A stretch of DNA of 62,474 bases, from the NCBI RefSeq assembly GCF_900089955.1, contig NZ_FLQX01000120.1:1-62474 (forward strand), in the 5' to 3' direction. The stretch comes from Candidatus Accumulibacter aalborgensis (GTDB taxonomy: Bacteria > Pseudomonadota > Gammaproteobacteria > Burkholderiales > Rhodocyclaceae). This document shows positions 16,513 through 25,320 of the stretch, piece after piece. The notes below the pieces were generated by a model. That model ran no database searches, had not been told where the DNA came from, and saw only the letters and a list, made by a program, of their open reading frames with translations. A program made the position numbers and the translations under genes. Each line of letters opens with the position of its first letter. Position 1 is the stretch's first letter.

Positions 16513-17196
16513 TCAGCTCTTGCGGCGACGCGAAAAGCCGAACGCCGCCAAGCCCAGACCCATCAACGCCAGCGACGCCGGCTCAGGAATGCCCGCCGGT
16601 CCGCCGACGCTGCCGATGGGGCGCCAGGCAAACGACTCATTGCCCACCGATGCGTAGTCGAAGCCTTCGGTATCCAGAACATGGCCCGTGTCACCGAACG
16701 TCGTTGGCACGCTGTCCACGTCGATCGTCACGGTCGGGAAGACGGTCGCGCAAATCGCGGGATCGGTCCCAAGTCCGAGGCAAGGATGGGCAGCGTCCGT
16801 AATGATGGCAACGTCGCTGGTGTCGAAGTCGTAGTAGAAGGTATTGGTCAGGATCAGCGCGTCGCCAACACCAATGCTCACCCCGGCCCCGAACATCCCC
16901 GCCCATATGTTGCCGAGGCTCGTCCCATTGATGACGACGCTCGTGGAATAGACCGTCATTGCGCTGCTACCGGTATTCCGAATCATGATCGCACCGGAGT
17001 CGTCACCTGGTCCTGTGATTCCGAAGAAAGTAATGCCTGCGTCACCGCTCCAGGGACTCGGAAAGAAGCCTACCCCGCGCAACCCGTCCGCATAGCCTAC
17101 GGATACGCTGTACGTCCCTGCATTCGCAGCCAGCGGTACGGTCAACGCCAGGCAGGCTGCAACCACCAACCGACAAGATTTCACTTTGTGCAACAT
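16513..17196 (-). CDS. Secreted PEP-CTERM protein of unknown function
   Basis: A 227-residue protein with a signal peptide (VVAACLALTVPLAANA) and a C-terminal PEP-CTERM sorting signal: IPEPASLALMGLGLAAFGF followed by SRRRKS. Such proteins are processed by exosortase and found at the surface or in extracellular polymer. The middle is a beta-rich domain with many Gly, Thr and Asp and two Cys (near C-L-G-L-G-T-D-P and A-I-C-A-T). No enzyme motif is recognised. The start has AAGGGG just upstream. Convergent to arnD. Confidence 0.85.
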   Translation of the reverse strand: MLHKVKSCRLVVAACLALTVPLAANAGTYSVSVGYADGLRGVGFFPSPWSGDAGITFFGITGPGDDSGAIMIRNTGSSAMTVYSTSVVINGTSLGNIWAGMFGAGVSIGVGDALILTNTFYYDFDTSDVAIITDAAHPCLGLGTDPAICATVFPTVTIDVDSVPTTFGDTGHVLDTEGFDYASVGNESFAWRPIGSVGGPAGIPEPASLALMGLGLAAFGFSRRRKS

Positions 17197-17424
17197 CGCA
17201 TTCCCCTTTCGAGAGATGGGTACAGAAAAGGCCCGTTCGCCGATGATCTGGAGATCTGAGTGCCAACCAAGGTGATCGTCATTCGCGGCCGCGGCAGCGT
17301 GGCCTGCGAACTGTGTGAAGCAAGTTACATGCCTATTGGTTGCGTTGTTAGCAGATCAATGACTTAGGAAAATTGATGGGCTGCATTGCTGGGTGAGTGT
17401 AAAGTTTTTCGACAGTCGTCCAGG

Positions 17425-17583
17425 CGGACAGCCGCAGATCTACACAGACGAGGCCGCGCCCTTTGCCCGTTGCGCCGACGGCCAAGTAGTCAAGATCTGG
17501 ATCTACGCTTGCGCCAAGCAGACGTGCCGCGCCTGGTGGCCCTGCTCCGCCGCCCTGGCGCCGACGCCGCCTTCCTGTTGTCG
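17425..17583 (+). pseudogene. Three-part fossil of a second arn copy (arnA-FT / arnA-DH / arnD)
   Basis: Three pieces of the nearby arn operon are joined in operon order. 17425-17496 aligns without gaps to 14266-14337 in the formyltransferase gene (61 of 72 bases identical by eye). 17497-17522 equals 14865-14890 in the dehydrogenase gene (26 of 26). 17523-17583 aligns to 15541-15601 in arnD (52 of 61). The first two pieces are in their original reading frame relative to each other; the arnD piece is out of frame. The roughly 15% divergence of the outer pieces shows they do not come from a recent copy of the local operon. It looks like a paralogous or imported arn cluster collapsed by large internal deletions. 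Confidence 0.8.
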
Positions 17584-17802
17584 GAAAATTTTACACAAGG
17601 AGGATGGTCGCTTGCCGAGAAAATATAGAGGTACTTATAAATCAATGTCGTGGCCAGTATAGTATGATTCTTGCTTACCGGACCAGCGGTTCCGGCAAGC
17701 GGTTTTGTACTCCGCCGGAGAGAAGTTGGGACGAGTGCGGCCGTCGAATGATGGCAGGCGGTGTGGTTCGATTGCTGTTATCAACATAGGGAGCAACAGG
17801 CG
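17584..17802. other. AT-rich intergenic region with imperfect hairpin
   Basis: This stretch is clearly more AT-rich than its surroundings. An imperfect inverted repeat at 17671-17702 (TTGCTTACCGGA paired with TCCGGCAAGCGG) is followed by GGTTTTG and could act as a weak terminator or simple hairpin. A short open frame at 17604-17789 has a good AAGGAGG in front but no recognisable product; I do not call it. Confidence 0.4.
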
Positions 17803-19014
17803 ATGAAAAGAAGTGCTTGGCGTCGTGACGCCGCTTCACTCGTGTCGCGCGCAGCGCGTTGTCTGCGTGGGTTTGGGCAAGGAAAATCCGCAGGGATGAC
17901 CTTGAGGCGTACACCGCTGAGTTGGCCCCTGGCCATCATCGCCGTGGCCGCAGCAACGAGTGCTGAAGCAAGTTACTCAAATTTGTTCCTTTTTGGCGAC
18001 AGTCTTTCCGACAGTGGCAACAACGCTGCCGTATTCGACTATGTTATCGGCCCGGCGGTCCCACCCCCCGATGGACCTCTGCCTCCGGGCACCCTGCGAA
18101 CGCCGGTGCCAACACCAGATAATTCGTTCATCCCAGCGTACCCCTACGCTTACCCCAGTCCCGCTCTTCCCCTCAGCGGCCGCTATTCGAACGGGAAAGT
18201 GTGGGCCGAGACTTTTGCACCGGCTTTCGGCCTCAGTGCAGTGGCCTCCGAGCTTGGTGGAACAAACTTCGCATTCGGTGGCGCACGCGTCGGGATCACA
18301 CCACCCAGCGGATTTCCGCCCAGCCTTTCTGCCCAGCTTGGCGGCTTTCTCGCAAAGACCGGAGGCGTGGCGCCAGCCAGCGCGCTCTACGTCATCGAGG
18401 GCGGCGGAAATGATGCGCGCGACATCATCGAGGCCGCAGCCAAGGCGCCAGCGGACGCTGCGGCGATCATCGAGGCGGGTGCCATCGCTTACGCGGCTGC
18501 CGTGGATGCAATGGTCGAGCAACTGGAGGCGGCCGGCGCGAGAGACATCGTCGTATGGAACACACCGAACGCGGGTACCGGGCCGGCGATCATCGCTGCC
18601 GGCGCCAAGAACCTGGGGACGCTCGTTGCGCAGACCATGAACGCCTTCCTGCTCGCCGCTCTTGCCGACGACATCTTCGACGGAGTGAAGATTTTTGATG
18701 CCTATGGCGTCAGCACCAGTATCAGCAACGATCCGGGTGCGTACGGCCTGGTGGACGCGGCGAACGCCTGCTCGGCGGCGGCCAATATCGCTGCGTGCGC
18801 AGCAAGCGGATACCAGTACTTCTTCTGGGACGGCATCCATCCGACTGCAGCAGGCCATCGGCTTCTTGCCAATGCGATGATTTCGCTGGTCCCCGAACCG
18901 GCTACCGTTGTCCTGCTGGCGCTCGGCCTGTTCGGCGTGGCGACCACACGCAGGCGCCAAACACCGTTTCACGCGGTCGCGCCGTCCAGGACAGCCTACT
19001 CGCTGACCAACTGA
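17803..19014 (+). CDS. Secreted SGNH/GDSL esterase with PEP-CTERM signal
   Basis: A 403-residue GDSL-type hydrolase. Block I is FLFGDSLSDSGNN with the catalytic Ser, block III is the IEGGGNDARD segment, and block V is WDGIHPTAAGHRL with the catalytic Asp/His pair. A signal-like hydrophobic helix (WPLAIIAVAAATSA) lies about 40-50 residues in, preceded by an unusually long basic lead. The C-terminus VPEPATVVLLALGLFGV followed by TTRRRQ is a PEP-CTERM signal, so it is probably surface-attached. GGGAG nine bases before the ATG at 17803 supports this start; an internal ATG at 17896 is an alternative that gives a shorter signal peptide. Likely substrates are esters of lipids or polysaccharides, unproven. 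Confidence 0.85.
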   Translation: MKRSAWRRDAASLVSRAARCLRGFGQGKSAGMTLRRTPLSWPLAIIAVAAATSAEASYSNLFLFGDSLSDSGNNAAVFDYVIGPAVPPPDGPLPPGTLRTPVPTPDNSFIPAYPYAYPSPALPLSGRYSNGKVWAETFAPAFGLSAVASELGGTNFAFGGARVGITPPSGFPPSLSAQLGGFLAKTGGVAPASALYVIEGGGNDARDIIEAAAKAPADAAAIIEAGAIAYAAAVDAMVEQLEAAGARDIVVWNTPNAGTGPAIIAAGAKNLGTLVAQTMNAFLLAALADDIFDGVKIFDAYGVSTSISNDPGAYGLVDAANACSAAANIAACAASGYQYFFWDGIHPTAAGHRLLANAMISLVPEPATVVLLALGLFGVATTRRRQTPFHAVAPSRTAYSLTN

Positions 19015-19321
19015 CGAAGCTGCGCTAACCAGGCGTCGAAACGATTCCTCTCCGTCGGCGCAAGCAAGATCTCCGGCCATGGTTCGAGCGACCCCGGTTG
19101 GTCGAGCGGGCAGCGAGGGCACACGGCAGGCCTCGGCGCGCTCCAGTGAGAGCAGACGCGTAGAATCCATGGCGTCGGCGAAGCTGAGCCACTGCTCGAT
19201 GGGCATGCTGTTCTTGGCGGACGTCGTGGCATACACTTTTCATGCCCTAGCGGGCGGCAACGTGAAGGGAGTAAAGTAACGCACGGTGAGCGGTTTTTCG
19301 ATGAGTCCTGGGAGGTCAACG
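19015..19321. other. Intergenic region without a recognised gene
   Basis: About 300 bp between the GDSL gene and panE. Two overlapping minus-strand open frames here have no recognisable domain, and neither has a good ribosome-binding site. I see no repeat or RNA gene. GGGAGG at its right edge serves panE. Confidence 0.4.
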
Positions 19322-20254
19322 ATGCGCATTCTTGTACTCGGAGCGGGTGGGATCGGTGGCTATTTTGGTGCCAGGATTCACGATGCGGGCGGCGACGTGA
19401 CCTTTCTGACGCGTCCGGCCAGGGCGGCGCAGTTGCGCACCAACGGGCTGAAGGTTTTCAGCCCCTGTGGCGATACGCAGATAAGTCCCAAAGTCGTGAC
19501 ACAGGGCGAACAGGGCGATCCCTTCGACGTCATCATGCTGTCGTGCAAGTCCTATGATCTGGACTCGGCGATGGCAGCCATCGCGCCGGCCATGAACCAG
19601 CAGAGCATTATCCTGCCTCTATTGAACGGCGTCCTGCACATAGATACGCTGGCTGCCCGCTTCGGCCCGGAGCGAGTGCTTGGTGGGGTGGCGTTCATCT
19701 CGGTCATGCTGGCGCCGACCGGCGAGATTCAACACCTCAACAAGCTGCACCGGCTGATCACTGGTTCTCGTACGCCACAGCCCTCGCAATGGCTGCAGCC
19801 GCTGGCGCAACTGCTCGCCTCGTCGGCGATCGACTTTGCGCTGACCGACGACATTGAACAGGCAATGTGGGACAAGATCGTTTTCTTGTCCACCCTGGCC
19901 GGCTCGACGTGCACCCTGCGCGCCAGTATTGGCGACATTCTGCAGACGGTGGCTGGCGAGGCGTTCATTACTGGCCTGTTGGCGGAATGTGCCGCGGTGG
20001 CGGCGGCCTTTGGTCATCCGGTGGCCGAAACGCAGTTGGCTGCCTATCGCAAGCCATTGACCGAAAAGGGGTCGGCGCTGATGGCGTCAATGCTGCGCGA
20101 CATCGAGCGCGGCGGTGCCACCGAGGCGGATCACATTCTCGGCGACATGGTTTGCCACGCGAACGCTGAGGGCATCAATGTACCACTTCTCGAGCTCGCC
20201 TATTCGCATCTGCAAGCCTACGACTTTCGCCGCAGGGCGTGGTCATCGAACTGA
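19322..20254 (+). CDS. panE: 2-dehydropantoate 2-reductase
   Basis: A 310-residue NADPH-dependent ketopantoate reductase of pantothenate/CoA synthesis. The N-terminal Rossmann motif is LGAGGIGGYFGARIHDAGG; FDVIMLSCKSYDLDSA and QSIILPLLNGV follow; the C-terminal helical domain has MWDKIVFLSTLAGSTC around the catalytic Lys. Several panE-like paralogues exist in many genomes, so a related ketoacid reductase is possible. The start is the ATG at 19322, with GGGAGG upstream; the longer frame adds 12 residues. Confidence 0.85.
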   Translation: MRILVLGAGGIGGYFGARIHDAGGDVTFLTRPARAAQLRTNGLKVFSPCGDTQISPKVVTQGEQGDPFDVIMLSCKSYDLDSAMAAIAPAMNQQSIILPLLNGVLHIDTLAARFGPERVLGGVAFISVMLAPTGEIQHLNKLHRLITGSRTPQPSQWLQPLAQLLASSAIDFALTDDIEQAMWDKIVFLSTLAGSTCTLRASIGDILQTVAGEAFITGLLAECAAVAAAFGHPVAETQLAAYRKPLTEKGSALMASMLRDIERGGATEADHILGDMVCHANAEGINVPLLELAYSHLQAYDFRRRAWSSN

Positions 20255-20324
20255 CGCCCGTCAAGGCCGTACCCCCATGGGGTGCTGTCGGCCGCGCGGC
20301 GGCCAACTCGCGGGGCGATAGTCG

Positions 20325-22643
20325 ATGATCGCCAGGCGATGGCTTCTCGCCCTTCTCTTGATGACGCTGGCACCGTTTGTCCAAGGACAGATTTCACTCC
20401 CCAAACAACTGACCGGAGTGGTCAAGCCGGAAGCCGTGGTGGCCACAGCGACCGCACCGGTCGCTGATGAGGCGCGCGCGCAGGCCGAGGCACAGCTCGC
20501 CGAGGCACGTCGCAAGCAGGAAGAAGGACTGCTGGAAAGTGGCGCCAGTTCGCTAGCCGATGGCGTGCCGGCCAGCGATCGCCAGCGTCTCCTCGGTCGT
20601 CTCGTCGTCGCCTACAGCGATCGCCTGCAAGTTCTCGACGAACTGGAAAAGCTGAAGCAGTCGCGGTCCGAGAGTTCGATTCAGCCGGCACTGACGGCCG
20701 ACTTCGCCGGCCCGCCGCCGTATTCTGCGCTGCGCGTTGATCTGCTGCGCGACCAGCAGGATGCAACTAGCGATCGTCTGCAGGCCCTGATTTTGGCCGA
20801 GCGCGCGCTGGAGTCACAGAAGGCGACTGTGCTCGACACGCAGCGGCGGGCCAGCGAGGGGGTCCGTCTGGCCGAGGACAAACTCGCTCGCGGCAAAGGC
20901 GAGCCAGAGCGTCTGAACCGGGATCTGGCAGCGCTGCGCGTGCAACTGGCCGGCGCGGAACTGACCACGATCGACCTCGGACTGGAAAAAGTTCGTCTGG
21001 AAATGAATGGCTTGCGGACGACCAACGACGAGCTGCAACGCTTGCTGGCCCGGGTCCTGCCAGAACAGCGTCTGAGCAAGGAAGACTTCGAGCAGCAACA
21101 AGCCCTGCTGCAAAACAGTCTGGCCAAGGTGTCGGCAGAAATCGATCGCCTAGTGGCTGACAACACGCGGCGTACGGTGGAGCGCGAACGACTGGCCAAG
21201 CTGGCCAGGTCGACCAAGCTGGCGTCGCCCGGCGGCAGCAGCAGCGCTGACCAGGCTCGGCGGCTGCAACTGCTAGACGACAGGCTGGAAACTGATCGTA
21301 TCGCCATGATGACCTTGACCTGGTTGCAGACGCTGCTTCAGGCTGCGGGCGACGCCTGGGCGCAGCGCTACGTTGCCTTCCATTCCGAAGATCCCAAGAC
21401 CCGCCAAACAGTGATCTTGGCGCTGAGCCGGACAAGGATGGAGCTGGAAAGTCGCAAGCAACTGGTGCATGAACTGCAGAAGGCAGGGCGAGTGTTGGTC
21501 AGGCAGCAGGAGTTGCGCGTCGACGCCGCTTCGCTCGATACCGATCTCTCCGCGCACGAAGCCGCCGTCCTGGAGGCGCTGAAGCAACGCCTGCAAGGAT
21601 TGCAGCGCGTGGACGTGGCCAGCACGCGGCTGGAGCGCCAACTCCAGCGCTGGCTCGACGATTTTGGCTTCGAGGGCAAGACCGCGAGCAGCGAAAACTG
21701 GCAGCTCGGCGCCCTGCAATTGGGCCAGACGCTGAAGCACGTCTGGGATTTCGAGATGTTTGCCGTAGAGGAAGCGACGGTCGTCGACGGCAAGACGGTC
21801 ACCGTCACCTACGGTGTTACGGTCGGCAAGAGCATCGGAGCGCTGCTTCTATTCGTCGTCGGTTACGGGCTGTTCTCGCTACTCTCACGGCGGCTGCAAA
21901 AGATCATGGTCAGCCGCTTCGGGGTCAACGAACAGATGGCCAGCGTGATTCGCCGCTGGGCGATGATCTCGCTGGCCGTGGTGCTGGTCATTTTCATTCT
22001 CAATCTGGCGCGCATTCCGCTGACCGTCTTCGCCTTCCTGGGCGGTGCGCTGGCCATCGGCATCGGCTTCGGCACCCAGACGATCATCAAGAACGTGATC
22101 AGCGGCATCATCATTCTCTTCGAACGCAAAATTCGCGTCGGTGACATCATCGCCCTGGGCGGAATGACCGGCCATGTCACCGCCGTCGACCTGCGGGCCT
22201 CGACGGTGCGGGGTTTCGACGGCGTCGAGGCGCTGGTGCCGAATTCCAGCTTTCTCGAAAACCAGGTCGTCAACTGGACCTATTCGAACCCGCGCATCCG
22301 GCGCGAAGTGAGGATCGGCATCGCCTACGGAGCACCCGTCCACCAGGCGGCCGAAATCATTGCTGGCTGCGCCAACGACCACGGAGAGATCCTGAAAGAC
22401 CCGCCGCCCGAGGTCTTCTTCGAGGACTTCGGCGACAGCTCCTTGCTCATGGTCTTGGTCTTCTGGGTTGAACTGGGGCCGAATCTGGTTTCGCGCCGCG
22501 TCGACAGCGATCTGCGCTACGCGATGGAGAAGCGCCTGGCAACGGCGGGGATTCCGATTCCGTTTCCGCAGCGCGACCTGCACTTTGACCCATCTCGACC
22601 TCTGGCCGTACGCCTCACGCGGGCTAAGGACGACGCGGCCTGA
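20325..22643 (+). CDS. MscS-family mechanosensitive channel with long periplasmic N-terminus
   Basis: A 772-residue protein. A signal peptide (LLALLLMTLAPFVQG) leads into about 450 residues of charged, Gln/Leu/Arg-rich helices, probably coiled coils in the periplasm. Then come three or more membrane helices and the MscS core: the pore helix (GGALAIGIGFGTQTIIKNV) and the beta domain with KIRVGDII, ALVPNSSFLENQVVNW. The size is between MscS (286) and MscK/MscM (about 1100), similar to YbdG/YjeP-like variants. It would release osmolytes on hypo-osmotic shock. It lies 70 bp after panE with a GC-rich hairpin (GGCCGC/GCGGCC) between them. Confidence 0.87.
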   Translation: MIARRWLLALLLMTLAPFVQGQISLPKQLTGVVKPEAVVATATAPVADEARAQAEAQLAEARRKQEEGLLESGASSLADGVPASDRQRLLGRLVVAYSDRLQVLDELEKLKQSRSESSIQPALTADFAGPPPYSALRVDLLRDQQDATSDRLQALILAERALESQKATVLDTQRRASEGVRLAEDKLARGKGEPERLNRDLAALRVQLAGAELTTIDLGLEKVRLEMNGLRTTNDELQRLLARVLPEQRLSKEDFEQQQALLQNSLAKVSAEIDRLVADNTRRTVERERLAKLARSTKLASPGGSSSADQARRLQLLDDRLETDRIAMMTLTWLQTLLQAAGDAWAQRYVAFHSEDPKTRQTVILALSRTRMELESRKQLVHELQKAGRVLVRQQELRVDAASLDTDLSAHEAAVLEALKQRLQGLQRVDVASTRLERQLQRWLDDFGFEGKTASSENWQLGALQLGQTLKHVWDFEMFAVEEATVVDGKTVTVTYGVTVGKSIGALLLFVVGYGLFSLLSRRLQKIMVSRFGVNEQMASVIRRWAMISLAVVLVIFILNLARIPLTVFAFLGGALAIGIGFGTQTIIKNVISGIIILFERKIRVGDIIALGGMTGHVTAVDLRASTVRGFDGVEALVPNSSFLENQVVNWTYSNPRIRREVRIGIAYGAPVHQAAEIIAGCANDHGEILKDPPPEVFFEDFGDSSLLMVLVFWVELGPNLVSRRVDSDLRYAMEKRLATAGIPIPFPQRDLHFDPSRPLAVRLTRAKDDAA

Positions 22644-22702
22644 AGGGCGTTACGAGCGACTCGCTACTCGGTAGGTGGATCGTTCGTCGTGGCCAAGCGG
22701 CT

Positions 22703-23233
22703 CTACCGCCGGGTTGCTCGATGCACGTAGAAGTGTATCGGCGAGGAGGTGATCAACGTCTGTCCCGAGCGGCCTACCACAGCCACTTCGAGTTGATGCT
22801 CAACCGTGTCCGCGGCAGCGTTGTGCCACTCCTTCGGGCTGATCGCGAACTGCAGTGACGAGCGGACAGTGGGCAGAACCGTGTTGTCCAGTCGGACGGC
22901 AAGCGCATCGCCGTGCCTGACGCGCAGCGCTGGTTCAATGGCCACCTGGACGGCAATGCGACCGGTATTCGAGTGAATGGTGCCGCCGTCTTGCGGCTGG
23001 ATGATGCTGAGCGCCGTATAGGCCACTGGCGCCGCCACCGGGGCGGGCTCCGTCGGCGGGGCGGGTGGAGATGACATGATGTTGAGCGGAGGCAAGGGCA
23101 CCTCGCGCGCTCCCTGGCTCGGCAGGTCCGAGAAGACGGGCCCCGCCTGGTCCCGAGATTGGTAGACCGCCTGCCCTGTGGCGGTCGTGGCGACCCACAT
23201 CGCCAGAAGCAAGAAGGGAATCGTTCTCATCAC
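22703..23233 (-). CDS. Secreted DUF4124-domain protein
   Basis: A 176-residue protein with a signal peptide (TIPFLLLAMWVATTATG) and the short DUF4124 motif (VYQSRDQAGPVFSDLPSQGA). A Pro/Ala-rich linker follows, then a beta-sandwich-like domain (LSIIQPQDGGTIHSNTGRI). The family is common in proteobacterial envelopes and has no assigned function. It is 28 bp downstream of the phospholipase D gene on the same strand and may be co-transcribed. Confidence 0.8.
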   Translation of the reverse strand: MMRTIPFLLLAMWVATTATGQAVYQSRDQAGPVFSDLPSQGAREVPLPPLNIMSSPPAPPTEPAPVAAPVAYTALSIIQPQDGGTIHSNTGRIAVQVAIEPALRVRHGDALAVRLDNTVLPTVRSSLQFAISPKEWHNAAADTVEHQLEVAVVGRSGQTLITSSPIHFYVHRATRR

Positions 23234-23261
23234 GCATTATCCCCCGCCAGCGAAGCAACGC

Positions 23262-24302
23262 TCAGCGCCCGTGATGGCCGTTATGACCACTATGCCCGTG
23301 ATTACCATGGTTCCCTTGGTGATCGTCCAGGGCCAGCATCTCGGCCACATCGGGTTCGTTCTTCTCGAGGTCCTTGAGCAGTCCTTCATCGGAGAGGTCG
23401 AGGGGATGCGAGTTTTCCCAGTCGTGGTGGGCCACCCCCTGCATGCGCTTGATCACCGCTTCGTCGCTGACTTCGATCGCCAGTTCGCGGCGCGTGTCGA
23501 AGCTGCCAGGAGCAAGGTTGATCGACCCGATGATCACCCGCTTGCTGTCGGCCAGCATCACCTTGGCATGAAGCTTGAGCCCGTGTAGCCGGTGCACCTT
23601 GGCACCGAGATCCTGCAGGATGCGCAGCCCCTCGACGCCTTCAACCAGCTTGCCCTTCTTGAGAAAATGAGCTGGGCGTGCCAGCACCTGCAGCTTGACG
23701 CCGCGGCGCGTAGCGCGCACCAGACGCTCGATGATCACTTCGTCCTGGTAGCGTTCGTTCTGGAGGAAAAGGGATTCCTGCGCGGCGTCGATGAAGCGCG
23801 CCACCCGATTGCGCCCGTTGATGTTGCACCAGATCAGATGTGAGTCCTCGCCCGGATCGAACTTCTCGCGATTCCAGTCGGCATCGAAGCACTGCACGAC
23901 CTCGTCGACCTCATGCCGGTGCGAGGTGACGACGGCGAAATCACGCGTTTCGGTGAGATTCTTCGTCTCCCAGTTGAGCGACTGGATGAAGGCCGTCTCG
24001 CCGTCCACGACCAGCGATTTCTCGTGCGTGATGTCGAAGGCCGGGTTGCTATCCAGCACTTCGACACCGGCGGCCTCGAGCGCCCCGCGGGTTGCCTGGT
24101 TCTCGGCCTCGCCGCTGCGCCGGGCCGGGTTGAGCATTACCCGCACCGTTACTCCTCGGCGTTGGGCGTCGATCACCGCCGCCAGCAGGCTGGGGTCCGA
24201 GAACAGAAAAATCTTGATGCGCAGCGATTGCTTCGCTGCGGCGATGGCATCGACGAAGGGCTGGCCGGTATCGTCAGGCAGGACAATGAGGGAACGGTGC
24301 AT
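23262..24302 (-). CDS. Phospholipase D-like protein with His/Gly-rich tail
   Basis: A 346-residue phosphatidyltransferase-type protein with two HKD motifs: HEKSLVVDGETAF (with downstream NWETKN) and HAKVMLADSKRVIIGS (with SINLAPGSFD). Two HKD motifs in one chain make a complete active site, as in cardiolipin synthases and phospholipases D; transmembrane helices are absent, so it is probably cytosolic or peripheral. The last 20 or so residues are an unusual repeat of His, Gly and Asn after an acidic stretch, resembling a metal-binding tail. Start at 24302 is supported by GGAG ten bases upstream; the longer frame adds 19 residues. Confidence 0.85.
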   Translation of the reverse strand: MHRSLIVLPDDTGQPFVDAIAAAKQSLRIKIFLFSDPSLLAAVIDAQRRGVTVRVMLNPARRSGEAENQATRGALEAAGVEVLDSNPAFDITHEKSLVVDGETAFIQSLNWETKNLTETRDFAVVTSHRHEVDEVVQCFDADWNREKFDPGEDSHLIWCNINGRNRVARFIDAAQESLFLQNERYQDEVIIERLVRATRRGVKLQVLARPAHFLKKGKLVEGVEGLRILQDLGAKVHRLHGLKLHAKVMLADSKRVIIGSINLAPGSFDTRRELAIEVSDEAVIKRMQGVAHHDWENSHPLDLSDEGLLKDLEKNEPDVAEMLALDDHQGNHGNHGHSGHNGHHGR

Positions 24303-24437
24303 GCGAAGGAACTCCGTGGCAAAGTGGAAAAGAGAGGCAGTTGGAAGTGGGCTGCGCACCGATCATCGTATCGTATCCGTGCGCCATGCGGGCGATGAAT
24401 TCGTCGGCGCTGGCCATGAGTCCCAGCAATCAGCTCC

Positions 24438-24881
24438 TCAGTGCCTGCTGTCCAGCGCCGGGAAGTCCGCTGCGTAACGCGCGATCCACTCTTGCGCCGC
24501 CGTTTCGCCATCCAGGGCCCGCCCTTCGTGGCGCAGCACTTCCTGACGATAGTGCTCGATCTGGCAGACTTGCTCGACCATGCGGGCGGCAAAGATGTCC
24601 TCTACTTGTGTGAAACGGATACCCACCTCGTAGTGCGAACCATGCCGACGGCACCAGACCACCGAACACGGGGCATGGAAGACCGGCGTCACCAGCGGAA
24701 TGGTCACCACGACACCGGCACCGATCGTCAGCGGGCGCTCGGAGCGACACGCCAGACCGCCAAGGCTGACGTCCTTCAGCCGCCGCGGCTCGCGCTGACG
24801 CACGTCTTCCGCCTCGATCTCGATCGGTATGTCGACCGGATGCCGCAGGAAAGACCTTCCGCCAGTCTGTGCAGATTCCAT
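24438..24881 (-). CDS. PilZ-domain protein (c-di-GMP effector candidate)
   Basis: A 147-residue protein with a PilZ domain: FLRHPVDIPIEIE near the N-terminus carries an R-x3-P variant of the RxxxR motif, and KDVSLGGLACRSERPL matches the D/NxSxxG motif. The C-terminal region (EDIFAARMVEQVCQIEHYRQ) is helical and resembles YcgR-family or Alg44-type tails without a known partner. Because the arginine motif is only partly conserved, cyclic di-GMP binding is likely but not certain. Start at 24881 is set by GGAGGGC directly upstream; an in-frame ATG at 24893 is an alternative. Confidence 0.8.
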   Translation of the reverse strand: MESAQTGGRSFLRHPVDIPIEIEAEDVRQREPRRLKDVSLGGLACRSERPLTIGAGVVVTIPLVTPVFHAPCSVVWCRRHGSHYEVGIRFTQVEDIFAARMVEQVCQIEHYRQEVLRHEGRALDGETAAQEWIARYAADFPALDSRH

Positions 24882-25320
24882 GTGCCCTCCCATTCTTGCC
24901 CCCGTAATCTTGATCCAACGAGACAGGATGATGCCATTGTCAATCACTCCGAGTGGCTGCTGAACGTCCTCGCCAGCATCGCGTTCCGCACGAAGACACC
25001 GGTTTCCTGACGCGATTCCGCTAGTCCGTCCGATGTGATCCGGGACAGCGCCTCACGCCTGCGGACTGTCGATCGGTCGACCTCGAAGTCTGGGCTACGC
25101 GGCACCGGCGGAGATCCCGGGGAAAAAAAAGAATGAGCCATGTCGAGCAATTATAGAACATCTGTGTCTTGCAGAACGCCATACTCCATGGGCCCTGTGC
25201 GATGGGGTGACGGCTTGTATGATAGCCCTGAAACTTCCTCTACCTGACCGAGTGGCACCCGTTCTCCGCACTCATCAGCAAGGATCTGATCATTTGCTAT
25301 TTGTTGCGCAAGGATTCGCC
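24882..25320. other. Intergenic region without a recognised gene
   Basis: About 440 bp between the divergent PilZ and hyi genes. A minus-strand open frame at 24944-25150 has no recognisable domain or ribosome-binding site. The right part is AT-richer and probably holds promoters for both genes, but I could not pick convincing -35/-10 pairs. Confidence 0.4.

Noticed and set aside
17604-17789. Small open frame with AAGGAGG in front of its ATG
   Set aside because: No recognisable product, lies in AT-rich relic sequence; the ribosome-site match alone is not enough.
17977-19236. 419-residue minus-strand open frame
   Set aside because: Mostly antisense to the GDSL esterase gene. The part beyond that gene (19015-19236) has no recognisable motif.
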